Part shown: positions 8,125-15,684 of the stretch, one piece after another
How the letters are laid out: each line of letters opens with the position of its first letter
Position numbering within the stretch: the stretch's first letter is position 1
Source of the DNA: Nocardioides sp. GY 10127
GTDB taxonomy: Bacteria; Actinomycetota; Actinomycetes; Propionibacteriales; Nocardioidaceae
DNA length: 64,000 bases
Reading direction: 5' to 3'
NCBI RefSeq assembly: GCF_004919085.1
Contig: NZ_STGL01000007.1
Span: 248,001-312,000 of the forward strand
Translations under genes and position numbers: made by a program
Notes under the pieces: model-generated
What the model was told of the DNA's origin: nothing
Database searches by the model: none
The model's input: only the letters and a program-made list of their open reading frames with translations

Positions 8125-9503
8125 TGACCGCCCTGCTCTACACCCTGGGGGTGGTGGCGTTCGTCGTCTCCATCCTCGTCTCGATCGGGCTGCACGAGCT
8201 CGGTCACCTGACGCCGGCGAAGCTGTTCGGCTGCAAGGTGTCGCAGTACTTCATCGGGTTCGGGCCGACGGTGTGGAGCAAGCGGATCGGTGAGACCGAG
8301 TACGGCGTCAAGGCCGTGCCGCTCGGCGGGTACGTGAAGATCGTCGGGATGCTGCCCCCGGGCGCCGACCAGGAGCTCGGCGACCGCCTCGGCAACGGGG
8401 AGAGCATCGAGACGCTGCCCTCGGGCGAGACCGCCGTGCGCGTGCGCAAGTCGAACACCGGCATGTTCACCCAGCTCATCTCCGACGCGCGGGCCGCCGA
8501 GTGGGAGCTCGTGCAGCCCGAGGACGTCGACCGGCTCTTCTACCGGCTGCCGTGGTGGAAGAAGGTCGTCGTGATGGCGGGCGGGCCGACCGTCAACGTC
8601 CTCATCGCCTTCGTGCTGCTGCTGCTCGTCTTCTCCACCTACGGGGTGCGGTCCTACGAGGTGGACGCCGGCGCGCCGACCGTCGCCAGCGTCAGCCAGT
8701 GCGTCATCCCCTACGCCGACGGCGACCGCGCCTGCACCAGCTCCGACCCGGAGAGCCCCGCCGCCGAGGCCGGCCTCGAGCCCGGCGACACCATCACCTC
8801 GTTCAACGGCACCGCGATCACCTCGTGGGACCAGCTGCGCACCCTCATCCGCGAGAACTCCGCGGGCGACGCCGTCATCGGCTACGAGCGGGACGGCAAG
8901 GAGTACACCGGGACGACGAGCACCACCGTCCAGGCCCGACCCACCTCCGACAGCGACGAGACCCTCACCCAGGTCGGCTTCCTGGGCGTCACGCCCACCA
9001 CCCACCTCGAGGTGACCACCGGCGGGGTGCTGTTCACCCTCGGCCAGATGCGCGTGATGGCCGTCGACGTCGCCCAGGCCCTCGTCACCCTGCCCGTCAA
9101 GGTGTGGGGCGTGGCCGAGGCGATCGTGGGCGCCGAGGACCGCGCCGCCGACAGCCCCGTCTCCATCGTCGGCGGCGGCCGCATCGCCGGCGAGGTGTCC
9201 TCGGAGACCTCGGTGCCGGTCGTCGACCGCCTCGCCTCCCTCGTCACCCTCGTGGCGCTGTTCAACTTCTTCATCGGGCTGTTCAACTTCATCCCGCTGC
9301 TGCCCCTCGACGGCGGCCACATCGCCTCCGCCCTGTGGGAGGGCCTGCGCCGCGGCCTCGCGCGCCTGCTCAAGCGCCCCGACCCCGGCTACGTCGACGC
9401 CGCCCGGCTCCTCCCCGTCGCCTACGTCGTCGGGTCCGTGATCCTGGTGATGGGTCTGGTCCTGATCGTCGGCGACATCGTCGCGCCGGTGCAGACGTCC
9501 TGA
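8124..9503 (+). CDS. site-2 (RseP/Rip1-type) intramembrane zinc metalloprotease
   Basis: 459 residues. HELGH (residues 24-28) in the first membrane helix provides the zinc ligands and catalytic Glu, and LDGGH (about 395-399) in a late helix provides the third zinc ligand. A PDZ-like region lies between them (about 190-275, ESPAAEAGLEPGDTITSFNG). It belongs to the M50 family. The M. tuberculosis homologue next to dxr, Rip1, cleaves anti-sigma factors such as RsdA/RskA and RslA. Here the targets are unknown. The start overlaps the dxr stop by one base (TGATG), so the two genes are co-translated. Confidence 0.95.
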   Translation: MTALLYTLGVVAFVVSILVSIGLHELGHLTPAKLFGCKVSQYFIGFGPTVWSKRIGETEYGVKAVPLGGYVKIVGMLPPGADQELGDRLGNGESIETLPSGETAVRVRKSNTGMFTQLISDARAAEWELVQPEDVDRLFYRLPWWKKVVVMAGGPTVNVLIAFVLLLLVFSTYGVRSYEVDAGAPTVASVSQCVIPYADGDRACTSSDPESPAAEAGLEPGDTITSFNGTAITSWDQLRTLIRENSAGDAVIGYERDGKEYTGTTSTTVQARPTSDSDETLTQVGFLGVTPTTHLEVTTGGVLFTLGQMRVMAVDVAQALVTLPVKVWGVAEAIVGAEDRAADSPVSIVGGGRIAGEVSSETSVPVVDRLASLVTLVALFNFFIGLFNFIPLLPLDGGHIASALWEGLRRGLARLLKRPDPGYVDAARLLPVAYVVGSVILVMGLVLIVGDIVAPVQTS

Positions 9504-9567
9504 CCCTCGCTGCTCTCCTGGCGCCAGGCGCTGCTCGGCGTGCGGGCTGGGAGTCCGGCTTCGCCGC

Positions 9568-9614
9568 GGACGTCATACGTCTGAGGGGATGGACGTCCGG
9601 TTCGTATGACGTCC
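9568..9614. repeat. palindromic repeat unit 1 (left array)
   Basis: 47 bp beginning GGACGTCATACG and ending CGTATGACGTCC, so the ends are inverted copies of each other. The next unit starts exactly 62 bp further on. Confidence 0.85.
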
Positions 9615-9629
9615 GGGGTCGGTGAGCCG

Positions 9630-9677
9630 GGACGTCATACATCCGGGTGCGATCCACGGCCGGTTCGCATGACGTCC
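9630..9677. repeat. palindromic repeat unit 2 (left array)
   Basis: 48 bp, GGACGTCATAC ... GCATGACGTCC, with the conserved inner CGGCCGGTTCG before the right arm. It lies just upstream of the possible start codons of the DUF559 gene. Confidence 0.85.
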
Positions 9678-9793
9678 ATGGGGGCCGTCCGTGGGGGCCG
9701 TCGGGCATCCACAAGCAGATGGACGAGGAGGCTTCTCCCCAGGTGGTCGGTGGCGTCAGCGCCGTTGACCCAGCCCAGGGGACGGTCTTCCCC

Positions 9794-10732
9794 ATGCGTA
9801 GATGGACGGGGGACGACCCGGGGTTCGTGGCAGCGCTCGCACTCGCTCGAGAGCAGGGCGGGGTGCTCAGCCGCCGGCAGGCCTATGAGCTTGGACTGCC
9901 GCGGTGGGTGCTGCGACGGGAGGTGCGGCAGCGGCGATGGCGCCGGATCGGCAACCAGGTGGTCGCCGTTCACACGGGGCCGCTGCCCACGATGGCCCAC
10001 CACTGGGCGGCGGTCTTCTCGGGTGGGCCACGGGCGCTGCTGGACGGTGCCTCCGCTCTCGTGGCCGCCGGGCTCGTCCGCTTTGAGCCGGACCGCGTCC
10101 GAGTCTCCGTACCACGGGGCGCGAGGGTCAGGCGGACGCCGCGCTACGACATCCGCCAGACGCGGCGATGGGACCGGACCGACCGTCAGCATGGCGCAGG
10201 TGTCCCACGCACTCGTCCGGCGGTCGCCGCGGTGCGGGCTGCTCTCTGGGCGCGGAGCGACCGGGAGGCGGTGCTGGTGCTGAGCATGGCGGTCCAGCAG
10301 GGGCTGGCGGCGCCGCCGGCCATCGGTCAGGAGCTGTTGCGAGTCCGCAGGGACAAGCGGCGCACGCTCCTGCATGAGGTGGTGAACGAGCTGCTCGACG
10401 GGGCGCGAGCCCTGGGTGAGCTGGACGTCGCGCGAGAGCTGAGGCGACGCGGCCTCCCCGCTCCCTCCCGCCAGGCGCTCCGGCAGGACCGGCGTGGTCG
10501 CTACTACCTCGACCTCTACTGGCCCGAGCTACGGCTGGTCGTCGAGGTGGACGGCATCCACCATGCCTGGGCCGAGAACGTCGTGGACGACGCGCTGAGG
10601 CAGAACGACATCGCCCTGAGCGGGGACGTGGTCCTCAGACTCCCGCTGCTCGGTCTCCGTCTGGCCCCGGACGACTTCTTCGCGCAGATCGCCCGGGCCA
10701 TCCGTTCCCGACAGTCGAGCATGGCTGCTTGA
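9794..10732 (+). CDS. DUF559 (Vsr-like nuclease fold) protein with AbiEi-like N-terminus
   Basis: 312 residues from the ATG at 9794; an in-frame ATG at 9719 would add 25 residues and an upstream start in the repeat is unlikely. The N-terminus (about 8-60: REQGGVLSRRQAYELGL, then a basic RRWRRIGNQVV wing) looks like the winged-helix domain of AbiEi-type antitoxin proteins. The C-terminus (about 235-305) is a DUF559 domain: YYLDLYWPELRLVVEVDGIHH has the D...ExD pattern of PD-(D/E)xK/Vsr-like nucleases. Codon use is looser than in its neighbours (more TAT, CTT, GGA and AGA/AGG-type codons). The gene with its flanking repeats separates the protease gene from ispG, which are adjacent in relatives, so recent insertion is likely. 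The function is unknown; a DNA-nicking or repair role is only a fold-based guess. Confidence 0.8.
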   Translation: MRRWTGDDPGFVAALALAREQGGVLSRRQAYELGLPRWVLRREVRQRRWRRIGNQVVAVHTGPLPTMAHHWAAVFSGGPRALLDGASALVAAGLVRFEPDRVRVSVPRGARVRRTPRYDIRQTRRWDRTDRQHGAGVPRTRPAVAAVRAALWARSDREAVLVLSMAVQQGLAAPPAIGQELLRVRRDKRRTLLHEVVNELLDGARALGELDVARELRRRGLPAPSRQALRQDRRGRYYLDLYWPELRLVVEVDGIHHAWAENVVDDALRQNDIALSGDVVLRLPLLGLRLAPDDFFAQIARAIRSRQSSMAA

Positions 10733-10749
10733 CCCCGAGCCGGCGCGTG

Positions 10750-10797
10750 GGACGTCAGTCATCGGGGTGTGTTCTAGGGCCGGTTCGTATGACGTCC
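10750..10797. repeat. palindromic repeat unit 3 (right array)
   Basis: 48 bp, GGACGTCAGTC ... GTATGACGTCC with inner GTTCTAGGGCCGGTTC. It is followed by the 14-bp spacer GGTGGGTCGGGGTG. Confidence 0.87.
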
Positions 10798-10811
10798 GGT
10801 GGGTCGGGGTG

Positions 10812-10859
10812 GGACGTCATGCATCGGGGCGCGTTCTAGGGCCCGTTCGTATGACGTCC
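10812..10859. repeat. palindromic repeat unit 4 (right array)
   Basis: 48 bp, GGACGTCATGC ... GTATGACGTCC, nearly identical to unit 3, and followed by the identical 14-bp spacer. This points to a recent duplication of a whole 62-bp unit. Confidence 0.87.
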
Positions 10860-10873
10860 GGTGGGTCGGGGTG

Positions 10874-10921
10874 GGACGTCATGCACCGCGGTCCGTTCCT
10901 CGGCCGGTTCGTATGACGTCA
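10874..10921. repeat. palindromic repeat unit 5 (right array)
   Basis: 48 bp, GGACGTCATGC ... GTATGACGTCA, more diverged in the middle. It starts 62 bp after unit 4 and is the last copy in the window. Confidence 0.83.
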
Positions 10922-11029
10922 GCCGCAGCCACCGGAGAACGCAACCAGCAGCAGCCGCGGCGACCAGCCACCGGCACCCACCCAGCCACAGCACGCCGAC
11001 GGGGTGCAGGGGGACCGGGGGAGGGCCAG

Positions 11030-11035
11030 TAGATT
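11030..11035 (+). promoter_or_regulatory. -10 box (TAGATT) for a leaderless ispG transcript
   Basis: TAGATT ends 7 nt before the ispG ATG at 11043 and no Shine-Dalgarno is present, so transcription probably starts at or next to the A of ATG. Confidence 0.55.
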
Positions 11036-11042
11036 GGGTCCC

Positions 11043-12194
11043 ATGACCGCAGTCAGCCTCGGAATGCCGTCGGCACCGCCGCCGACGCTGGCCCCCCGCC
11101 GCCAGACCCGCCAGATCCAGGTCGGGAAGGTCGGGGTCGGCTCCGACCACCCGATCTCGGTGCAGTCGATGACGACGACGCTCACCTCCGACATCAACAG
11201 CACCCTGCAGCAGATCGCCGAGCTCACGGCGTCGGGCTGCGACATCGTCCGGGTCGCGTGCCCGAGCCAGGACGACGCGGACGCCCTGCCGGCGATCGCC
11301 GCCAAGTCCCAGATCCCGGTGATCGCGGACATCCACTTCCAGCCGAAGTACGTCTTCGCGGCGATCGAGGCGGGCTGCGCGGCGGTCCGGGTGAACCCGG
11401 GCAACATCCGCAAGTTCGACGACCAGGTCAAGGAGATCGCCCAGGCGGCGAAGGACCACGGCACGTCGATCCGCATCGGCGTGAACGCCGGGTCGCTCGA
11501 CAAGCGCCTGCTCGAGAAGTACGGCAAGGCCACCCCGGAGGCGCTCGTGGAGAGCGCGAAGTGGGAGGCGAGCCTCTTCGAGGAGCACGGCTTCCGCGAC
11601 TTCAAGATCTCGGTCAAGCACAACGACCCCGTCGTGATGGTCCGCGCCTACGAGCTGCTGGCCGCCGAGGGTGACTGGCCGCTGCACCTCGGCGTCACCG
11701 AGGCCGGTCCGGCGTTCCAGGGCACCATCAAGTCCGCCACCGCCTTCGGCGCGCTGCTCTCCCAGGGCATCGGCGACACCATCCGCGTCAGCCTCTCCGC
11801 CCCGCCGGTGGAGGAGGTGAAGGTGGGCCTGCAGATCCTGGAGTCCCTCAACCTGCGCCCCCGCCGCCTCGAGATCGTCTCGTGCCCCTCCTGCGGCCGC
11901 GCCCAGGTCGACGTCTACACCCTCGCCGAGCAGGTCACCGCCGGCCTGGAGGGCATGGAGGTCCCGCTGCGCGTCGCTGTCATGGGCTGCGTCGTCAACG
12001 GTCCGGGCGAGGCCCGCGAGGCCGACCTCGGCGTCGCCTCCGGCAACGGCAAGGGCCAGATCTTCGTCAAGGGTGAGGTCATCAAGACCGTCCCGGAGTC
12101 GAAGATCGTCGAGACCCTCATCGAGGAGGCCATGCGCATCGCCGAGGGCATGGAGAGCGTGGACGGCTCCTCGGCCGAGGTCACCGTCGGGTGA
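11043..12194 (+). CDS. ispG: 4-hydroxy-3-methylbut-2-en-1-yl diphosphate synthase (IspG/GcpE)
   Basis: 383 residues. It catalyses the reductive conversion of MEcPP to HMBPP, the penultimate MEP-pathway step, with a [4Fe-4S] cluster. The TIM-barrel part begins with [25 protein letters not shown], split here by its conserved QSMTTT segment; VNPGNIR and HNDPVVMV follow. Cluster cysteines are in SCPSCGR (about 280-286) and [11 protein letters not shown] (about 314-323). The length is standard for the actinobacterial two-domain enzyme. Start chosen at 11043: it fits the leaderless -10 box and the usual N-terminus. Confidence 0.97.
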   Translation: MTAVSLGMPSAPPPTLAPRRQTRQIQVGKVGVGSDHPISVQSMTTTLTSDINSTLQQIAELTASGCDIVRVACPSQDDADALPAIAAKSQIPVIADIHFQPKYVFAAIEAGCAAVRVNPGNIRKFDDQVKEIAQAAKDHGTSIRIGVNAGSLDKRLLEKYGKATPEALVESAKWEASLFEEHGFRDFKISVKHNDPVVMVRAYELLAAEGDWPLHLGVTEAGPAFQGTIKSATAFGALLSQGIGDTIRVSLSAPPVEEVKVGLQILESLNLRPRRLEIVSCPSCGRAQVDVYTLAEQVTAGLEGMEVPLRVAVMGCVVNGPGEAREADLGVASGNGKGQIFVKGEVIKTVPESKIVETLIEEAMRIAEGMESVDGSSAEVTVG

Positions 12195-12257
12195 CACCGG
12201 CATCCAGGACGCCGGCCGCGGCGCCGTGCCGCGCCGACGTCCTGCCCCGCGCGCTGC

Positions 12258-12288
12258 CGGCGGGTCGGCCCGCCGCGCGGACCCGCCG
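12258..12288 (+). terminator. hairpin downstream of ispG
   Basis: Perfect 9-bp stem CGGCGGGTC / GACCCGCCG with a 13-nt loop, 64 bp after the ispG stop and before the next promoter. There is no U-tract, as is usual in high-GC genomes. Confidence 0.5.
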
Positions 12289-12319
12289 CACCCCGCGTCC
12301 GGCACCCCTCTCCTACGAC

Positions 12320-12325
12320 TAGGGT
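12320..12325 (+). promoter_or_regulatory. -10 box (TAGGGT), leaderless GNAT gene
   Basis: TAGGGT ends 6 nt before the GTG start at 12332, with no Shine-Dalgarno between them. Confidence 0.5.
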
Positions 12326-12331
12326 GTCCGC

Positions 12332-13177
12332 GTGCTGACGACCCGTCACGGGATCCGACCCCTCGGACCCGCCGACCTCGAGGAGTTCCTGGCGCTGGTC
12401 GCCCGGGACCCGGTCGTCAACGTGTTCGCCGAGTACCGCGCCCGCACCACCAACCTCGAGCCGCGCTGGCTGGGCGGTGAGGTCTGGGGTCGCTTCCTGG
12501 ACGGAGACCTGGTCGCCGCGTGCCACGTCGGCGCCAACCTGGTGCCGGTGCAGGCGGGTCCGGACGACGTCCGGGCCTTCGCCCAGCGTGCTGCGGCCCG
12601 CACCCGCACCGTCTCCACCATCGTCGGGCCCCACGAGGCCGTCGACCTGTTCTGGCGCGGAGTGGCCCCCGCCTGGGGCCGGCCGCGCGAGCTGCGCTGG
12701 ATGCAGCCGCACCTGGAGATCGCCGGCACGCCGCACGTGGAGCCGCTGGCCGGCGTCCGTCGCACGACCCGGCACGACATGGACCGCCTGTACCCGGCCT
12801 GCGTGGCCATGTACACCGAGGAGGTCGGGGTCTCCCCGGAGGCCGGCGGCGGCTCGGAGCTCTACCGGGCGCGCGTCGCCCAGCTCGTGGGCCGCGGCTG
12901 GTCGTTCGCCGCGTTCGAGGGCGGGAAGCTGGTCTTCAAGGCGGAGGTGGCCTGCGCCACCGCCGGCGCCGCCCAGGTGCAGGGCGTCTGGGTCGACCCC
13001 TCCCGCCGCGGGGAGGGCCTCGCGACGCGGGGCATGGCCGCCGTCGTCGAGCACGTGCGGGCCGACATCGCGCCCGTGGTCTCGCTCTACGTCAACGAGT
13101 GGAACGCCCCCGCGCGAGCCGCCTACGACCGGGTCGGGTTCCGCGAGACGCGGCGCTTCTCGACCGTCATGTTCTGA
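12332..13177 (+). CDS. GNAT N-acetyltransferase with DUF4081 (Rv2867c-like)
   Basis: 281 residues. The N-terminal half (about 1-115) matches the actinobacterial DUF4081 pattern (GPADLEEFLALVARDPVVNVF, FAEYRARTTNLEPR in part). The C-terminal half (about 140-280) is a GNAT fold with the acetyl-CoA loop VQGVWVDPSRRGEGLATRG in its conserved position and the terminal LYVNEWNAPARAAYDRVGF motif. Homologues follow ispG in mycobacteria (Rv2867c). The acetyl acceptor is not known. It probably has its own leaderless promoter. Confidence 0.88.
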   Translation: MLTTRHGIRPLGPADLEEFLALVARDPVVNVFAEYRARTTNLEPRWLGGEVWGRFLDGDLVAACHVGANLVPVQAGPDDVRAFAQRAAARTRTVSTIVGPHEAVDLFWRGVAPAWGRPRELRWMQPHLEIAGTPHVEPLAGVRRTTRHDMDRLYPACVAMYTEEVGVSPEAGGGSELYRARVAQLVGRGWSFAAFEGGKLVFKAEVACATAGAAQVQGVWVDPSRRGEGLATRGMAAVVEHVRADIAPVVSLYVNEWNAPARAAYDRVGFRETRRFSTVMF

Positions 13178-13241
13178 CGCGGCACGCTGGACAAGGGCGC
13201 CGAGGTGACCCTCGCCCCGGGCGGACGAGGCTACCGGCGAG

Positions 13242-13247
13242 TAGGGT
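13242..13247 (+). promoter_or_regulatory. -10 box (TAGGGT), leaderless DoxX-like gene
   Basis: TAGGGT is separated by 6 nt from the ATG at 13254, with no ribosome-binding site. Confidence 0.5.
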
Positions 13248-13253
13248 CAGGGC

Positions 13254-13625
13254 ATGCGCCTGAGTCGATCCTCCGCCGTCGTCGCCGCGGCCTTCACCGT
13301 GAGCGGCTACCTGCACGTGCGACGCCCCGAGGTGTTCGCCCCGGTCATGCCGTCCTGGGTGCCGCGGCACCGCGAGGTCATCGTGGGCAGCGGCGTCGCC
13401 GAGCTCGCGTGCGCGGCGGGCATGGCGCTCCCGGCCACCCGCCGGCCGGCCGCGCTGGCCAGCACCGTCCTGCTCGTCGCCGTCTACCCGGCCAACGTGA
13501 AGATGGCCAAGGACGCGCTGCGACGCAGCGACCGTCGGATGCAGGCGGCCACCCTCGCGCGGCTGCCGCTCCAGTGGCCGATGGTCCGGTCCACGTGGCG
13601 CACGTTCCGCGGCCTCGACGGCTGA
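13254..13625 (+). CDS. DoxX-like small membrane protein
   Basis: 123 residues with about four hydrophobic segments. The pattern YLHVRRPEVFAPVMPSWVP followed by SGVAELACAAGMALP and YPANVKMA is that of the DoxX/DUF417-like membrane family found in many actinobacteria. No catalytic residues are known, and the physiological role is unassigned; members have been tied to redox or sulfur stress. It stands as a single gene between the GNAT gene and proS. Confidence 0.75.
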   Translation: MRLSRSSAVVAAAFTVSGYLHVRRPEVFAPVMPSWVPRHREVIVGSGVAELACAAGMALPATRRPAALASTVLLVAVYPANVKMAKDALRRSDRRMQAATLARLPLQWPMVRSTWRTFRGLDG

Positions 13626-13696
13626 GGACGCGGCCCCGGCCCCCGGCGCCCGCCCCCGCAGGCGGAACCGAGTGGGAACGCGGACGCCGCTGGCCG

Positions 13697-13702
13697 TAGT
13701 CT
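13697..13702 (+). promoter_or_regulatory. -10 box (TAGTCT), leaderless proS
   Basis: TAGTCT lies 7 nt before the proS ATG at 13710; no Shine-Dalgarno is visible. Confidence 0.5.
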
Positions 13703-13709
13703 CAGCCGC

Positions 13710-15500
13710 ATGATCATGCGGATGTCGAGCCTGTTCCTGCGGACCCTCCGGGAGGACCCGGCGGACGCGGAGGTGCCGAGCCACAAGCTGCTCGTGCGCG
13801 CCGGCTACATCCGCCGCGCGGCCCCCGGCATCTACACGTGGCTGCCCCTGGGCCTGAAGGTGCTGCGCAAGGTCGAGGGCATCGTCCGCCAGGAGATGGA
13901 CGCCATCGGCGCCCAGGAGCTGACGTTCCCGGCCCTGCTGCCCCGCGAGCCCTACGAGGCCACGAACCGCTGGACCGAGTACGGCGACGGCATCTTCCGG
14001 CTCAAGGACCGCAAGGACGCCGACTACCTCCTCGGCCCCACGCACGAGGAGATGTTCACCCTCGTCGTGAAGGACCTGTACTCCTCGTACAAGGACCTGC
14101 CGCTCTCGATCTACCAGATCCAGAACAAGTACCGCGACGAGGCACGCCCCCGCGCGGGCCTGCTGCGCGGCCGCGAGTTCATCATGAAGGACTCCTACTC
14201 CTTCGACGTCGACGACGCCGGCCTGGAGGAGTCCTACGCCAAGCACCGCGACGCCTACGTGCGGATCTTCGACCGCCTCGGCTTCGAGTACGTGATCGTC
14301 AAGGCGACCTCGGGCGCCATGGGCGGCTCGCGCTCGGAGGAGTTCCTGGCCCGGGCGGACGTCGGGGAGGACACCTACGTCCGCTGCACGCACTGCGACT
14401 ACGCCGCCAACGTGGAGGCCGTCGAGACCCGGGTGCCCGCGGCCCAGCCGTTCGACGGCGTGCCCGCTGCCCACGCCGAGGACACCCCCGACACCCCCAC
14501 GATCGACAGCCTCGTGGCCGTCCTCAACGCCGAGCACCCCCGGGCCGACCGCCCCTGGGTCGCGGGCGACACGCTCAAGAACGTCCTGGTCATGCTGGTC
14601 AGCCCCACCGGCGAGCGCACCCCGCTGGCCATCGGCCTGCCCGGCGACCGCGAGGTCGACCTCAAGCGCCTCGGCGGCCAGATCGAGCCCCTGGACGTCG
14701 AGCCCATGACCGAGGAGGAGCTCAAGGCGTTCCCGGCGCTGGTGAAGGGCTACATCGGCCCCGCCCACGCCGGGCGGACGATCCTGGGCGAGGAGTCCGA
14801 GTCGGGCATCCGCTACGTCGTCGACCCCCGGGTCGTCGAGGGCACCGCCTGGGTCACCGGGGCCAACGTCGCCGGCCAGCACGTGCTCGACCTGGTGGCC
14901 GGCCGTGACTTCACCGCCGACGGCACCATCGAGGCCGCCGAGGTCCGCGACGGCGACGCCTGCCCCCGCTGCGAGGGCGGGACGCTCGAGACCGCCCGCG
15001 GCATCGAGATGGGCCACGTCTTCCAGCTCGGCCGCAAGTACGCCGAGGCCCTCGACCTCAAGGTGCTCGACGAGAACGGCAAGCTCGTCACGGTCACCAT
15101 GGGCTCCTACGGCATCGGCGTGACCCGCGCGGTCGCCGCCATCGCGGAGGGCACCCTCGACGAGATCGGGCTGTGCTGGCCCCGCCACGTCGCCCCGGCC
15201 GACGTCCACCTGGTCGCCGCCGGCAAGGACGAGGAGATCTTCGCGGCCGCCGACCGGATCGCCGCGGAGCTCTCTGAGGCGGGCGTCGAGGTCCTCTACG
15301 ACGACCGCACCGGCAAGATCAGCCCCGGAGTGAAGTTCAAGGACGCCGAGCTCATCGGCGTGCCGACGATCGTGGTCGTGGGCCGCAACCTCGCCACGGA
15401 CGGCACCGTCGAGGTCCGGGACCGCGCCAGCGGCGAGAAGCAGCAGGTCGCCGTCGACCACGTCGTCGGGCAGCTCGTGGACCTCGTCCGCCGGCACTGA
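13710..15500 (+). CDS. proS: prolyl-tRNA synthetase (bacterial type)
   Basis: 596 residues. This class II synthetase charges tRNA-Pro in the cytosol. The N-terminus [20 protein letters not shown] is typical for bacterial ProRS. Motif 2 region includes GPTHEEMFT and [20 protein letters not shown], and motif 3 is [17 protein letters not shown]. The insertion (editing) domain between motifs 2 and 3 is present (about residues 225-400). A C-terminal anticodon-binding domain ends the protein ([15 protein letters not shown]). Other in-frame ATGs at 13716 and 13722 are possible starts; 13710 fits the leaderless promoter. Confidence 0.97.
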   Translation: MIMRMSSLFLRTLREDPADAEVPSHKLLVRAGYIRRAAPGIYTWLPLGLKVLRKVEGIVRQEMDAIGAQELTFPALLPREPYEATNRWTEYGDGIFRLKDRKDADYLLGPTHEEMFTLVVKDLYSSYKDLPLSIYQIQNKYRDEARPRAGLLRGREFIMKDSYSFDVDDAGLEESYAKHRDAYVRIFDRLGFEYVIVKATSGAMGGSRSEEFLARADVGEDTYVRCTHCDYAANVEAVETRVPAAQPFDGVPAAHAEDTPDTPTIDSLVAVLNAEHPRADRPWVAGDTLKNVLVMLVSPTGERTPLAIGLPGDREVDLKRLGGQIEPLDVEPMTEEELKAFPALVKGYIGPAHAGRTILGEESESGIRYVVDPRVVEGTAWVTGANVAGQHVLDLVAGRDFTADGTIEAAEVRDGDACPRCEGGTLETARGIEMGHVFQLGRKYAEALDLKVLDENGKLVTVTMGSYGIGVTRAVAAIAEGTLDEIGLCWPRHVAPADVHLVAAGKDEEIFAAADRIAAELSEAGVEVLYDDRTGKISPGVKFKDAELIGVPTIVVVGRNLATDGTVEVRDRASGEKQQVAVDHVVGQLVDLVRRH

Positions 15501-15545
15501 CCCTCTGGCGCCGACCCTCCGGCGCTGGCCCCGGCGCCCACACGC

Positions 15546-15582
15546 GGCCCGTCCGCCCGCCACCCGGCGCGGCGGGCGGGCC
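15546..15582 (+). terminator. proS terminator
   Basis: A 12-bp stem GGCCCGTCCGCC / GGCGGGCGGGCC with one G-U wobble and a 13-nt loop, about 45 bp after the proS stop. Confidence 0.65.
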
Positions 15583-15684
15583 GTTCGTCGTCCTCGGCGA
15601 CCACTCCTCGCGCTCGGCGCGCACCCCGGCGAGCCCGGGCCACCCCGCCGGGACGCTGTCGGTGCGGGGGAGGAGACTCGGCAC

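Larger units (their letters stand above)
10733..11042. other. intergenic region holding the right repeat array and ispG promoter
   Basis: 310 bp without a gene. It contains three palindromic repeat units at 62-bp spacing (10750-10921), then a Gln/Pro-like GC-rich stretch with no coding signal, then the TAGATT box just before ispG. Small open frames across the repeats are products of the repeat sequence and show no homology-like features. Confidence 0.7.

Noticed and set aside
9568..10921. The regularly spaced repeats as a CRISPR array
   Set aside because: The spacers are conserved (identical between units 3 and 4), the repeats are 48 bp with inverted ends, there are only two or three units per side, and no cas gene is nearby.
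10799..11046. Short open frames with repeated SYDVR-like text after the DUF559 gene
   Set aside because: The repeated peptide is only the translation of the palindromic DNA repeat; there is no ribosome site.
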